DNA of 64,000 bases from Vicinamibacterales bacterium (GTDB lineage Bacteria > Acidobacteriota > Vicinamibacteria > Vicinamibacterales > 2-12-FULL-66-21), in assembly GCA_036496585.1 (NCBI GenBank), contig DASXLB010000039.1:1-64000 (forward strand). The letters run 5' to 3'. Both the position numbers and the translations under genes were made by a program. The first letter of the stretch is position 1. Every line of letters begins with the position of its first letter. Positions 26,126 to 34,709 of this stretch are shown in pieces. The notes beneath the pieces are model-generated. The model made no database searches, was not told the origin of the DNA, and worked only from the letters and a program-made list of their open reading frames with translations.

Positions 26126-27184
26126 CTAGAGCGCCGCCAGCGCCGCCGCGGTGACGCCGGCGGTGGTGCCGTGGCCGCCCAGATCGGGCGTCAGCGCGCC
26201 GCCGTCGGCGAGCACCGACCGCACGGCCTGCTCGACGCGCGCGGCGGCGAGGGTCTCGCCGAGGAACTCGAGGAGCATCGCGCCGGCCAGCATCGCCGCC
26301 AGCGGGTTGGCGACGCCCTTGCCCGCGATGTCCGGCGCCGAGCCGTGGACGGGCTCGAACAGCGACGGCGCGGTGCGCGCCGGGTTGAGATTGGCGCTCG
26401 GCGCCAGTCCGAGGCTGCCGGTGATCGCCGCGCTCAGGTCGGTGAGGATGTCCCCGAACAGGTTCGACGCGACCATCACGTCGAAGTCGATCGGCCGCCG
26501 CACCAGGTCCATGCACGCGGCATCGACGAGCAGCGACTCGGTGCGGATGTCGGGGAAGTCGCGGGCGACGGCGCTGAACACCCGATCCCAGAACGCCATG
26601 CTGTAGCCCTGCGCGTTCGATTTGGTCACCGAGGTGACGAGCCGCTTGCCGTGCCGGCGCCGCGCCAGCTCGAACGCGAAGCGGATCACCCGTTCGGTGC
26701 CGTGCCGGGTGAACGTCGCCGTCTGCATCGCGACTTCGAAGGGCGTGTCTGGGTAGAGCCCGCCGCCGATCTGTGCGTATTCCCCCTCGGTGTTCTCGCG
26801 GACCACGACGAAGTCGATGTCGCCGCCGTTACGGCCCACCAGCGGCCCCCGCACCCCCGGGTAGAGCACCGCCGGCCGCACGCAGGCGTACTGATCGAAG
26901 CCGCGGCGGATCGGCAGCAACAGGCCGTTCAGCGTGACGTTGTCCTGGATGCGCGGGTCGCCGACCGCGCCGAACAGGATGGCGTCGAACGGCCGGAGCA
27001 GATCGAGCGCGTTCTCCGGCATCATCCGCCCGTGATCGAGATAGTGCTGCGAGCCCCATGGAAAGTGCTGCCACTCGCAGCGGAAGCCGCCTGCGGCGGC
27101 GGCGTCGAGCACGGCGATCGCCGCGGGCGTCACTTCCTGGCCGATCCCGTCGCCGGGGATGACGGCGATGCGATACGTCTTCAT
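26126..27184 (-). CDS. dmlA: D-malate/tartrate dehydrogenase (isocitrate/isopropylmalate dehydrogenase family)
   Basis: The 352-residue enzyme belongs to the beta-decarboxylating dehydrogenases. It starts with RIAVIPGDGIGQEV and shows FDAILFGAVGDPR, the substrate loop VVRENTEGEYAQIGG, the catalytic Lys region VTSVTKSNAQG, the metal-binding stretch VASNLFGDILTDL and the ending LFEPVHGSAPDIAG. Overall resemblance is closest to DmlA/TtuC, which oxidise D-malate or tartrate with NAD and Mn or Mg, not to LeuB or Icd. The start at 27184 gives the right length. It sits 7 nt after a DASS-family transporter gene, which supports a role in dicarboxylate use. Exact substrate is not certain. Confidence 0.85.
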   Translation of the reverse strand: MKTYRIAVIPGDGIGQEVTPAAIAVLDAAAAGGFRCEWQHFPWGSQHYLDHGRMMPENALDLLRPFDAILFGAVGDPRIQDNVTLNGLLLPIRRGFDQYACVRPAVLYPGVRGPLVGRNGGDIDFVVVRENTEGEYAQIGGGLYPDTPFEVAMQTATFTRHGTERVIRFAFELARRRHGKRLVTSVTKSNAQGYSMAFWDRVFSAVARDFPDIRTESLLVDAACMDLVRRPIDFDVMVASNLFGDILTDLSAAITGSLGLAPSANLNPARTAPSLFEPVHGSAPDIAGKGVANPLAAMLAGAMLLEFLGETLAAARVEQAVRSVLADGGALTPDLGGHGTTAGVTAAALAAL

Positions 27185-27191
27185 GCGATGC

Positions 27192-28589
27192 TCACCACAA
27201 GCCCAAGACCTTCCACCAGAGAAACCCGATCGGCAGCCAGATCGCCAGGTGCGCGAGCGACACGATGAAGCCGATCCGCCACCACGCCGGCTGCGACACA
27301 TACCCGGCGCCGAACACGATCGGCGCCGGCCCTGTCCCGTAGTGCGTCATCGCGGCGTTGACGTTCGACAGCACGCCGAATGCCACGGCCGCGACGAGCG
27401 GCGGCGCGCCGAGCGCCATCGCCGTCGCGAAGAACGCCGGAAACATCGCCGTGACGTGCGCGACCAGGCTCGCGAACGCGTAGTGCGCGTAAAGATACAC
27501 GATGAGCATGACGACGAGCGCCCACCACCAGGGCCAGCCGTGGACGGCCGTCGCCAGCCCCTGCGCGAAGGCCTTCGGGAAGCCCGCCTTCTCGAGCTGA
27601 CCCGCGAGCATCATCAGGCCGCCGAACCAGACGAACACGTCCCACGCGCTTTTTTCTTCGATGATGTCGCGCCACTCGAGCACGCCGACGAGGAGCAGCA
27701 TCGCCACGCCGAGCATGGCGGCCGTGGTCGGCGAGATCGCGAGCCAGTCGCCGGCGATCCAGAGCGCCAGCACCACGCTGAAGACGATCAACATGCCGCG
27801 CTCCCGTCCCGACAACGGACCCATCGCCGCAAGCCGCTCCGCGGCAAGCGTGCGGGCGGCCGCGGTATCGGTGCGTTCCGGCGGCGACAGGCGGTAGACG
27901 AGGTACGGAATGGCGATGAGCGCGACGATGCCGGGAACCGAGGCCGCCACCGCCCATAGCGTCCAGGTCAGCCGCACCGCGGATCCCTGTCGCACGATGT
28001 CGGCGACGAGCGGATTGGGGGCGCACGCCGTCAGGAACATCGCCGAGACGACGAGGTCGCCGTGATAGAGCGTGAGCAGCAGGAAGCTGCCGATGCGCGA
28101 CGCGGTAGGGCCCGGTTCCGAGTCGAAGACGCGCGCGACGTTGAGCGTGATGGGGAAAAGGATGCCGCCGGCGCGCGCCGTGTTCGACGCCGTCATCGGC
28201 GCCATCACGAGATCGGCGAGGACGATCGAATAGCCGAGGCCGAGCGGGCTGCCGCCGACCCGCTTCACGATGCCGTAGGCGATGCGCTCGCCGAGGCGCG
28301 TGACGACCAGCCCGCGCGCGAAGAGAAACGCCGCCAGGATCAGCCAGACGGTGACATTGGCGTAGCCCGAGAGCCCGTCCTGAATCGAGAAGAGCCGCAA
28401 GAGCGCGCCCATCGCGATCGTGCCGATCATCAGCGCCCCGGCCGCGACCGGCCGGGTGATCAGCGCGCAGATCGCGGCGGCAAAGAGACACAACAGGCTC
28501 CAGCTGCGCGTGTCGAAGTGACCGTGCGGGAGCACCCAGATGAGGCCGGCCGTGGCCAGCGGCACGATCCAGCGCCAGGACGAGGGCAT
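27192..28589 (-). CDS. DASS/SLC13-family dicarboxylate transporter (CitT-like)
   Basis: This is a 465-residue inner-membrane protein with about 11-12 membrane segments. It has the first substrate and sodium site as TASNTARAGGILFP and a second one as SNVNAAMTHYGTGPAPI, a pattern close to CitT/TtdT-type carriers that exchange or import citrate, tartrate, succinate or malate. The second Ser-Asn-Thr motif is Ser-Asn-Val here, as seen in antiporter-like relatives. It is transcribed first, with the malate/tartrate dehydrogenase gene 7 nt behind, so the pair probably imports and oxidises a C4 hydroxy-dicarboxylate. Confidence 0.88.
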   Translation of the reverse strand: MPSSWRWIVPLATAGLIWVLPHGHFDTRSWSLLCLFAAAICALITRPVAAGALMIGTIAMGALLRLFSIQDGLSGYANVTVWLILAAFLFARGLVVTRLGERIAYGIVKRVGGSPLGLGYSIVLADLVMAPMTASNTARAGGILFPITLNVARVFDSEPGPTASRIGSFLLLTLYHGDLVVSAMFLTACAPNPLVADIVRQGSAVRLTWTLWAVAASVPGIVALIAIPYLVYRLSPPERTDTAAARTLAAERLAAMGPLSGRERGMLIVFSVVLALWIAGDWLAISPTTAAMLGVAMLLLVGVLEWRDIIEEKSAWDVFVWFGGLMMLAGQLEKAGFPKAFAQGLATAVHGWPWWWALVVMLIVYLYAHYAFASLVAHVTAMFPAFFATAMALGAPPLVAAVAFGVLSNVNAAMTHYGTGPAPIVFGAGYVSQPAWWRIGFIVSLAHLAIWLPIGFLWWKVLGLW

Positions 28590-28694
28590 CGGCGCGCCTA
28601 TCGTATGTCACCGCGGCCAAACGGCAGCGGAGCACGGAACCGGCTCAACGGCTAGGATGCGTGGCTGGACGAGTCGCGTGCTGACGGCGCCGCG

Positions 28695-29096
28695 TCAGAA
28701 TCTGATCCGGACGCCGGCTGCCACTTCAACCCCCCCGGCCTTGACCGTCTGGTGACCGATCGTGGCGTCCTCGAACTTCACGTCGCCGGTGCTGTAACGA
28801 ATCAGACCCCCGATCCCCACCGCTGACGATCGTGGATACGAAATGTCGACGCCCGCGTTGAATCCCACCGCCGACTTCGACAGGGATTTCGTCGTCGCGC
28901 TGGCGAACGTCGCGGCGTCGAACGGATAGGTCTCGCTGACGTTCACGCCCGACACGAAGTCCTGCTTGAGATTGAAGAACGTCGGTCCGCCCATCACCTT
29001 GACGTCCACGGCAGCGATCGGCAACGCGTACATCAGATCGACGTGCACGTCCTGTTCGTCGTGAGTGACGTCGCCGGGTGATGAATTTTGTGACAA
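28695..29096 (-). pseudogene. Remnant of an outer-membrane beta-barrel protein (5' part missing)
   Basis: About 130 codons encode the second half of a small beta-barrel: alternating strands such as AAVDVKVMGGPTFFNLKQDF and AVGFNAGVDISYPRSSAV, ending in AAGVRIRF. A terminal Phe is the usual outer-membrane sorting signal. There is no signal peptide, no ATG and no ribosome site; the frame opens only at a TTG just 58 nt from the end of dcp. The N-terminal half of the barrel is therefore absent, and this is probably a gene fragment. A short expressed protein cannot be excluded. Confidence 0.65.
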
Positions 29097-29153
29097 GCCC
29101 GGATCGCGCGTGAGCCGGCAGACGGTGCGCCGGTACTGCTTGGTGACGCGCCG

Positions 29154-31271
29154 TCAGCGTGCCGCGAGGCCGCGGTTCTTGATCATCGGCTCGATCTGCG
29201 GATCGTGACCGGCGAAGTCGCGGAACATCACGCCGAGATCGAGCGTGTTGCCGCGTGAGAGGACCAGGCGCCGGAAGCGGTCGCCGTTGGCGCGGGTCAG
29301 GCCGCCGTGCGCGTCGAACCACGCGGCGCAGTCGTCGGCCAGCATCTGCGTCCAGAGATAGGCGTAGTATCCGGCGGCGTAGCCGTTGCCCCAGATGTGC
29401 AGGAAATAGCTGGAACGGTAGCGCGGCGGCACCTGCGGCAGATCGACGTGGGTCCTGGCAAGCGCGGTCTTCTCGAACGCGTCGACGTCCTGAAGCGGCG
29501 CCTTCGGATCGAGCGAATGCCACTCCATGTCGAGCAGCGCTGCGGAAATCAGCTCGGTCATGTTGTAGCCGGCGTTGAAATCGCGCGCGGCCAGGATCTT
29601 CTCGACCAGCGCCTTTGGCATCTTCTCCCCGGTCTTGTAGTGAACGGCGTAGTGCGCCAGCACCTCCGGGTTCAGCGCCCAGTGCTCGTTGAACTGCGAC
29701 GGGAACTCGACGAAATCGCGCGCCACGCTGGTGCCCGACAGCGTCGGATAGCGCTGGTCGGCGAAGAAGCCGTGCAACGCGTGGCCGAACTCGTGGAACA
29801 TCGTCACCACGTCGTCGGCGGTCAACAGCGCCGGCGCACCGGCCGCAGGCTTGTCGAAGTTGGCGACGTTGTAGATGACCGGCCTCGTCTCGAGCAGCTT
29901 CGACTGGCCGACGAAGTTGTCCATCCAGGCGCCGCCGTTCTTGTTGTCGCGCTTGAAGTAGTCGGCGTAGAAGAGCGCCAGCGGCGCGCCGCTCGCGTCG
30001 TTGACCTCGAACACCCGGACGTCCTTCTCGTAGACGGGCAGATCCGTGCGCTCTTTGAAGGTCAGCCCGTACAGCTTGTTGGCCGCGAAGAAGACGCCGT
30101 CGGTGAGGACGCGATTCAGCTCGAAGTACGGCTTGATCTGCGATTCGTCGAGGTCGAATGTGGCCTTGCGAACCTGTTCGGCGTAGTGGTCCCAGTCGTA
30201 CGCTTCGACCTGGAAGCCGCCGTGCTGGGAGTCGACGAGCGCCTGCAGGTCGACGGCTTCGCGGCGCGCGCGCGCGGTCGCGGCGGGCGCGAGCTTGCCG
30301 AGAAACTCGTCGACCGCCGCCGGCGTCTTGGCCATCTGGTCCTGCAGCTTCCAGGCGGCGAAATTCGGGAAGCCGACAAGCGCCGCCTGCTGCGCGCGCA
30401 GTTGCGCCAGGCGCGAGATGGCGGCGCGCGTGTCGTTGGCGTCGCCGTGTTCGGCGCGCGTCCACGAGGCCTCGAACAGGCGGCGGCGGGTGTCACGGTT
30501 GTCGAGCGACAGCAGCGGCGGCTGCTGCGTGGTGTTCTGCAGCGTGATCAGCCATTTCCCGTCCAGGCCGCGTTCCTTCGCCGCCTGCGCGGCACCGTCG
30601 ATCTCCGCCTGGCTCAGTCCCGCGAGCGCCGCCGGCGTGTCGAGGACGACGGCCCCCGCCTTGGCCGCGGCGAGCAGCTGGTTGGTGAATTTCGTGCCGA
30701 GCGTCGCGTCCTCCTGGGTCAGCTTCGCGAGGACGGCCTTGTCGGCCTCCCCCAGCTTCGCGCCGGCGAGAATGAAGTGCTCGTGGTACCACTCGACGAG
30801 GCGCAGCGCCTCGGGGCTGAGCTTCAGCGCGGCGCGCCGGCCGTAAATCGCCTCGACTCGGTTGAACAGCTTCGCGTTCAGGAAGATCTCCGACTGGAGC
30901 GACGCAAGCTTCGGCGCCACTTCCTCCTGCGTCTTCTGCAGCGCGTCGTTGGTGTTGGCGCCCGTGAGGCCGTTGAAGATCATCTGCACACGCGTCAGCA
31001 TCTGGCCGGTGCGCTCGAGCGCGTCGATCGTGTTGTCGAAGGTCGGCGGCGCGGCGTTGCCAGCGATCTTCTGGATCTCGGCACGCTCTTCCTTGATCCC
31101 GGCCTCGAGCGCCGGGAGGAAGTCAGCGTCCTTTATCTGGTCGAACTGCGGCGCATGGAAGGGCAGGGTGCTCTTTGACAGCAAAGGATTGGCGCGCTCC
31201 TGGCCATGGATGAGGCAAAGGCTGGTGCCGGCCAGCACGGCGGTCACCAGCAAGCGGCGGGTGGACTGCAT
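29154..31271 (-). CDS. dcp: Peptidyl-dipeptidase Dcp (M3 zinc metallopeptidase)
   Basis: Dcp removes C-terminal dipeptides from oligopeptides. The 705-residue product has an N-terminal signal peptide (MQSTRRLLVTAVLAGTSLCL, cleaved before QERANPLL), so it is exported. A long helical M3 domain follows, with the zinc site HEFGHALHGFF at about 493-503 and the downstream Glu in the N-E-H-W-A-L segment, and with RYRSSYFLHIWGNGYAAGYY near the C-terminus, as in Dcp. The start at 31271 is the only one that keeps a good signal peptide. It is divergent from the DUF5655-like gene, 51 nt away. Confidence 0.93.
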   Translation of the reverse strand: MQSTRRLLVTAVLAGTSLCLIHGQERANPLLSKSTLPFHAPQFDQIKDADFLPALEAGIKEERAEIQKIAGNAAPPTFDNTIDALERTGQMLTRVQMIFNGLTGANTNDALQKTQEEVAPKLASLQSEIFLNAKLFNRVEAIYGRRAALKLSPEALRLVEWYHEHFILAGAKLGEADKAVLAKLTQEDATLGTKFTNQLLAAAKAGAVVLDTPAALAGLSQAEIDGAAQAAKERGLDGKWLITLQNTTQQPPLLSLDNRDTRRRLFEASWTRAEHGDANDTRAAISRLAQLRAQQAALVGFPNFAAWKLQDQMAKTPAAVDEFLGKLAPAATARARREAVDLQALVDSQHGGFQVEAYDWDHYAEQVRKATFDLDESQIKPYFELNRVLTDGVFFAANKLYGLTFKERTDLPVYEKDVRVFEVNDASGAPLALFYADYFKRDNKNGGAWMDNFVGQSKLLETRPVIYNVANFDKPAAGAPALLTADDVVTMFHEFGHALHGFFADQRYPTLSGTSVARDFVEFPSQFNEHWALNPEVLAHYAVHYKTGEKMPKALVEKILAARDFNAGYNMTELISAALLDMEWHSLDPKAPLQDVDAFEKTALARTHVDLPQVPPRYRSSYFLHIWGNGYAAGYYAYLWTQMLADDCAAWFDAHGGLTRANGDRFRRLVLSRGNTLDLGVMFRDFAGHDPQIEPMIKNRGLAAR

Positions 31272-31310
31272 CCTGCCATTTTCTCCGATTCCCGCGCGCC
31301 CGGGGGTCGG

Positions 31311-31316
31311 TAGAAT
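31311..31316 (+). promoter_or_regulatory. -10 hexamer TAGAAT six nt before a GTG start
   Basis: TAGAAT is followed by exactly six bases and the GTG at 31323. Since transcription normally begins about 6-8 nt after the -10 hexamer, the mRNA would start at or within a base or two of the start codon. No Shine-Dalgarno sequence fits between them. The -35 region is weak. A leaderless transcript is inferred. Confidence 0.5.
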
Positions 31317-31322
31317 CGGCCC

Positions 31323-31904
31323 GTGCCCGGACACCAGTGCTACCACTGCAAGCAGTTCGTCGCGGAGGGGGCGCCGCACGATTGCTGGACGACGACGGAA
31401 GCGGCGCTGACGATGGAGTTGACGTCGGATCTCCGGGACGCGTGGGAACGGCTGCGGGAGTCGGCCGTCGAGCTCGGCGAGCAGCGCATCTACGCGTCAC
31501 ACAACTCGATCATGTTCTCGCGCAAGGCCTGTCACTTCTTCGTGCGGCCGAAGCGCGCGTTCCTCGAGCTGACGGTCTTTCTCGGGCGCGCCGTGATGGC
31601 GCCGCAGATCCAGCGCGTGCGGCAGAGCTCGCGCACGAAGTGGACGCATGTCATCCACATCCGCCATCGCGACCAGGTGGAGGCGCCCCTCACCGACTGG
31701 ATGCGCGAGGCCTACGACCTGGAGGGAGCGAAGGCCGCGACCCAGGCGACGGCCAAGCCTGTGCCGCGCGCCGCGGTGAAGTCCGAATCGGGAAGGCCGT
31801 CGGTCAGGAAACGGCGAAAGGGTAGCGCGTCACGTGGAAAAACCCGGGCGCCGCGAACGGCAGCGCGTCGATCCGGTCGAGCCCCCCGCCGTGGGCGGGG
31901 ATGA
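31323..31904 (+). CDS. DUF5655-like protein with N-terminal Cys/His zinc motif
   Basis: The first 16 residues after the start carry a compact C-x2-C ... H-x-C motif (CYHCKQF then PHDC), probably a zinc knuckle. Residues about 30-140 match the DUF5655 type of domain, with FFVRPKRAFLELTVFLGR and THVIHIRHRDQVEAPLTDW; function is unknown but nucleic-acid or cytosolic binding has been proposed for relatives. The last 55 residues are extremely Arg/Lys/Ala-rich and lie antisense to what looks like a CdsA remnant (31804-31946), so the natural C-terminus may have been replaced by read-through. Total length is 193 residues from GTG. It is divergent from dcp. Confidence 0.72.
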   Translation: MPGHQCYHCKQFVAEGAPHDCWTTTEAALTMELTSDLRDAWERLRESAVELGEQRIYASHNSIMFSRKACHFFVRPKRAFLELTVFLGRAVMAPQIQRVRQSSRTKWTHVIHIRHRDQVEAPLTDWMREAYDLEGAKAATQATAKPVPRAAVKSESGRPSVRKRRKGSASRGKTRAPRTAARRSGRAPRRGRG

Positions 31905-31946
31905 GCGTGCCCGGTAACTGGCGGACTATGCTGTCCCCCGGGAATG
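31804..31946 (-). pseudogene. C-terminal remnant of a phosphatidate cytidylyltransferase (CdsA)
   Basis: The minus strand here encodes, before a TGA at 31804-31806, a stretch with LPGTLIPAHGGGLDRIDALP directly followed by FAAPGFFHVTRYPF. This is the C-terminal signature of CDP-diacylglycerol synthases (GHGG-x-LDR-x-D followed by AAP). Only about 35-45 codons can be matched, and the frame has no upstream membrane segments because the MFS gene starts at 31944. It lies antisense to the basic tail of the DUF5655-like gene. A decayed gene fragment is the best explanation. Confidence 0.6.
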
Positions 31947-33215
31947 GCGGAGGAAGACCCGACGCTCGTCGACGAACAGCGCGTCATGGCGCGCGTGACG
32001 CGGCGGTTCGTACCGCTGGCCTTCATCTGTTACGTCGTCGCTTATCTCGACCGCGTCAACGTCGGGTTCGCCGCCGGCGAGCTGCAGCGCGATCTCGGCT
32101 TGAGCGCTACAGCCTATGGTGTCGCGGCGGGCCTATTCTTCCTCGGCTACTGCGTCTGCGAGGTGCCGAGCAACATCATCCTCGAGCGCATCGGCGCGCG
32201 CCGCTGGATCGCCCGCATCATGATCACCTGGGGACTCGTCGCGATGGCAACGATGTTCGTGCGCGACGCGCGGACGTTCATGATCGCCCGCGTCCTGCTG
32301 GGCGTCGCCGAAGCCGGCTTTTTTCCCGGCATCGTGCTTTTCTTCACCTACTGGTTTCCGGCATCGGAGCGCGCGCGCACCGGCGCGTGGTTCATGACCG
32401 CCTCGCCGATCGCCGTCATCGTCGGCGCGCCGCTGTCGACGTGGATTATGCGGCTCGACGGCGCGTCGGGCCTGCACGGCTGGCAATGGCTGTTTCTCAT
32501 CGAAGGCGTGCCCGCCGTGATCCTTGGCGTCGTGGTGCTGGCGACGCTGACGGACCGGCCGGAACAGGCGCGCTGGCTGGCGCCGGAGGAGCGCGCCTGG
32601 CTGGCGAGGCGGATGGCCGGCGATCGGGCGGCGCGCGAAGGGACCGACCGGGCGGCGGCCGTCGACTTCCGTCACCCGGCTCTCTGGCTGTTGTGCGCCG
32701 TGTTCTTTCTCAACTCGATCGTCAACTACGGCATGTTCCTGTGGCTGCCGAAGCTGCTCGCCGACGTCACGCACATGAAGGGCTTTGCGCTCAGCCTCAC
32801 CACGGCGGTGCCCTTCGCGGCGGCGCTTGCAGCGATGGTCGTCGTGGCGCGCATCTCGGATCGGAGCGGCGAGCGCCGCCGCGTCGTCGCGGCCTGCGCG
32901 CTCGTGACGGGCGTCGGGCTGGTCGTCGCGGTGCTCTTCCAGCGGCAGACGCTGCTGCTCGTCGCCGGGTTTGCCATCGCCCAGATGGCGTTGCGATCGC
33001 TGGCTGGCGTATTCTGGGCGCTCCCGCCGGAGCGGCTCGGTCCGCGGGCCGCCGCCGTGGGTATCGGATTGATCAACGCCGTCGGCGGCGTCGGCGGCTT
33101 CATCGGGCCGGCGCTGATCGGGGTGCTGCTCGACGCGACCGGCGGCTATGCCGGCGGCCTGCTCGCGCTGACCGGCGTCCTCCTCGCCGAGGCCCTGGTA
33201 GCCCTCCAGATATGA
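31944..33215 (+). CDS. MFS transporter, anion:cation symporter-like
   Basis: This 423-residue membrane protein has about 12 helices and the sequence style of the ACS family (sugar-acid and organic-anion importers). An N-terminal RFVPLAFICYVVAYLDRVNV is followed by GFAAGELQRDLGLS. It then has GYCVCEVPSNIILERIGARR, the GVAEAGFFPGIVLFFTYWFP helix, and the loop RISDRSGERRR between helices 8 and 9. The stop overlaps the start of the isomerase-like gene as ATGA, so transport and catabolism of one substrate are probably coupled. The substrate cannot be deduced; hexuronates, tartrate or phthalate-type anions are typical for this family. Confidence 0.88.
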   Translation: MAEEDPTLVDEQRVMARVTRRFVPLAFICYVVAYLDRVNVGFAAGELQRDLGLSATAYGVAAGLFFLGYCVCEVPSNIILERIGARRWIARIMITWGLVAMATMFVRDARTFMIARVLLGVAEAGFFPGIVLFFTYWFPASERARTGAWFMTASPIAVIVGAPLSTWIMRLDGASGLHGWQWLFLIEGVPAVILGVVVLATLTDRPEQARWLAPEERAWLARRMAGDRAAREGTDRAAAVDFRHPALWLLCAVFFLNSIVNYGMFLWLPKLLADVTHMKGFALSLTTAVPFAAALAAMVVVARISDRSGERRRVVAACALVTGVGLVVAVLFQRQTLLLVAGFAIAQMALRSLAGVFWALPPERLGPRAAAVGIGLINAVGGVGGFIGPALIGVLLDATGGYAGGLLALTGVLLAEALVALQI

Positions 33216-34198
33216 CCATGACATCGACACCGCCGCGCCGGACCGGGATGGGCCTGAGCGCCGACTCCTTTCAGTCGATTCGTTTCGCTTCGCCGCAGCG
33301 GCTGCTCGCCGCCGACCGGCTGATGGAGCTGTCTGCCTCGCTCGGCATGGCCGGGGCGCACGGCGGCATGCCCGACATCAGCTTCGAATGGGCGCGCCAC
33401 ACCCGCGAGATCAAGGAACGGCTCGGCGCCTACCTCGAGATCCAGACGTTTCTGCCTCGCGACGGCGAGGATCCGGCGGTGTTCGAGCACGCCGTGAAGG
33501 TGGCGAAGGAGGCCGGCGCGTCGAGCCTGCGCGCCGTGTGCCTGCTCGGGCGGCGCTACGAGATGTTCGAGTCGCTCGCGGCGTGGCAGGCGGCGGTGGC
33601 GGCTTTCCACAGACAGATCGCCGCGGCGGTGCCGATTGTCGAGACGCACAGGATGCGGCTCGGCATCGAGAACCACAAGGACTGGCGCGTCGATCAGCAG
33701 GTCGCGCTGCTGAAGCAGTACAGCAGCGAATACGTCGGGGTGACGCTCGACACCGGCAACAACCTGTCGATCCTCGACGACCCCGAGGAGACCGTCGAGA
33801 AGCTGGCGCCATGGACGTTCAACACCCACTTCAAGGACATGGCGGTGGAGGAAACCGACGACGGGTTTCTCATGTCCGAGGTGCCGCTGGGCGAAGGGAT
33901 GCTCGACCTGCCGCGGATGGTGAACGCGATCCGGTCGGCGCGGCCCGACGTCCACTTCTCGCTGGAGATGATCACGCGCGATCCACTACGGGTGCCGTGC
34001 CTGACCAAGAAATACTGGTCGACGTTCGACGACGTCCCGGGTGTGGACCTGGCGCGTTTCCTGACGCGCATGCGCGGCTGCCGGCCGCGTTCACCGCTGC
34101 CGGCGATCAGCGGGCTGACCGACGAACAGCGCTACGCGCTCGAAGTGGATCTCGTCGATCGCTCGATTGCCTTCGCGAACGCGCACCTGAGCCTGTAG
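33212..34198 (+). CDS. Xylose-isomerase-like TIM-barrel protein (sugar phosphate isomerase/epimerase family)
   Basis: The 328-residue translation has the fold pattern of AP-endonuclease-2/xylose-isomerase-like barrels. A C-terminal set of metal-ligand positions is plausible in RLGIENHKDW (Glu, His), GVTLDTGNNLSI (Asp), FNTHFKDMA (His-x-Lys-Asp) and VHFSLEMITRDP (Glu). Such proteins act on sugars, inositols or keto-acids. It overlaps the MFS stop by 4 nt (ATGA), so it is very likely the enzyme for the imported compound. An alternative start three codons later is possible. It ends 22 nt from the converging CoA-binding gene. Confidence 0.82.
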   Translation: MTMTSTPPRRTGMGLSADSFQSIRFASPQRLLAADRLMELSASLGMAGAHGGMPDISFEWARHTREIKERLGAYLEIQTFLPRDGEDPAVFEHAVKVAKEAGASSLRAVCLLGRRYEMFESLAAWQAAVAAFHRQIAAAVPIVETHRMRLGIENHKDWRVDQQVALLKQYSSEYVGVTLDTGNNLSILDDPEETVEKLAPWTFNTHFKDMAVEETDDGFLMSEVPLGEGMLDLPRMVNAIRSARPDVHFSLEMITRDPLRVPCLTKKYWSTFDDVPGVDLARFLTRMRGCRPRSPLPAISGLTDEQRYALEVDLVDRSIAFANAHLSL

Positions 34199-34220
34199 CG
34201 TCGCGATCGTTTCGAGTCGG

Positions 34221-34709
34221 CTACTGCAGGCCGCCGCGCACCGACGTGATGCGCTGCGTGTTGAAGCCGAGCCAGTGCATGCGCCCGACGTAGCGCGCGT
34301 GCTCGACCTTGATGCAGCGATCCATGATCACCGTGAGGCCGCCCTCTTCGGCGATCCTGGCCCCTTCCTCGTTGATCACGTTGAACTGGCACCAGAGTGT
34401 CTTCGCGCCGATCTGCACCGCCTCGCGGGCGATCGCCGGCAGCGCTTCGGGCGCGCGGAACACGTTGACGATGTCGACCGGCTCGGTGATGTCGGTCAGG
34501 GCGTTCCGGCTCGGCTCGCCGAAGACGTCCTTCTCGCGCGGATTGACCGGGATGACGCGGTAGCCGTGCCGCCGCAGGTAGAAGCCGACGAAGTGGCTGG
34601 CGCGCAGCCGGTTGCCCGACAGCCCGACGATGGCCACGGTACGTGAGGTGTGGAGCACGCGCTGGATCGTCAGCGGATCCTGGTAGCGGGTGAGGTCGAA
34701 GGCGGTCAT
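34221..34709 (-). CDS. CoA-binding (YccU-like) domain protein
   Basis: This is a 162-residue single-domain protein with a Rossmann-type CoA-binding fold. Seen are TVAIVGLSGNRLRASHFVGF, YRVIPVNPREKDVFGEP, VDIVNVFRAPEALPAIAREA and a C-terminal CIKVEHARY with an Arg/His pair. Members resemble the N-terminal part of succinyl-CoA synthetase alpha and bind CoA or an acyl-CoA, but the reaction is unknown. Its start overlaps the metY stop as ATGA, so it is translated right after the sulfhydrylase in the metX-metY operon. That linkage suggests a role near methionine or sulfur metabolism. Confidence 0.88.
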   Translation of the reverse strand: MTAFDLTRYQDPLTIQRVLHTSRTVAIVGLSGNRLRASHFVGFYLRRHGYRVIPVNPREKDVFGEPSRNALTDITEPVDIVNVFRAPEALPAIAREAVQIGAKTLWCQFNVINEEGARIAEEGGLTVIMDRCIKVEHARYVGRMHWLGFNTQRITSVRGGLQ

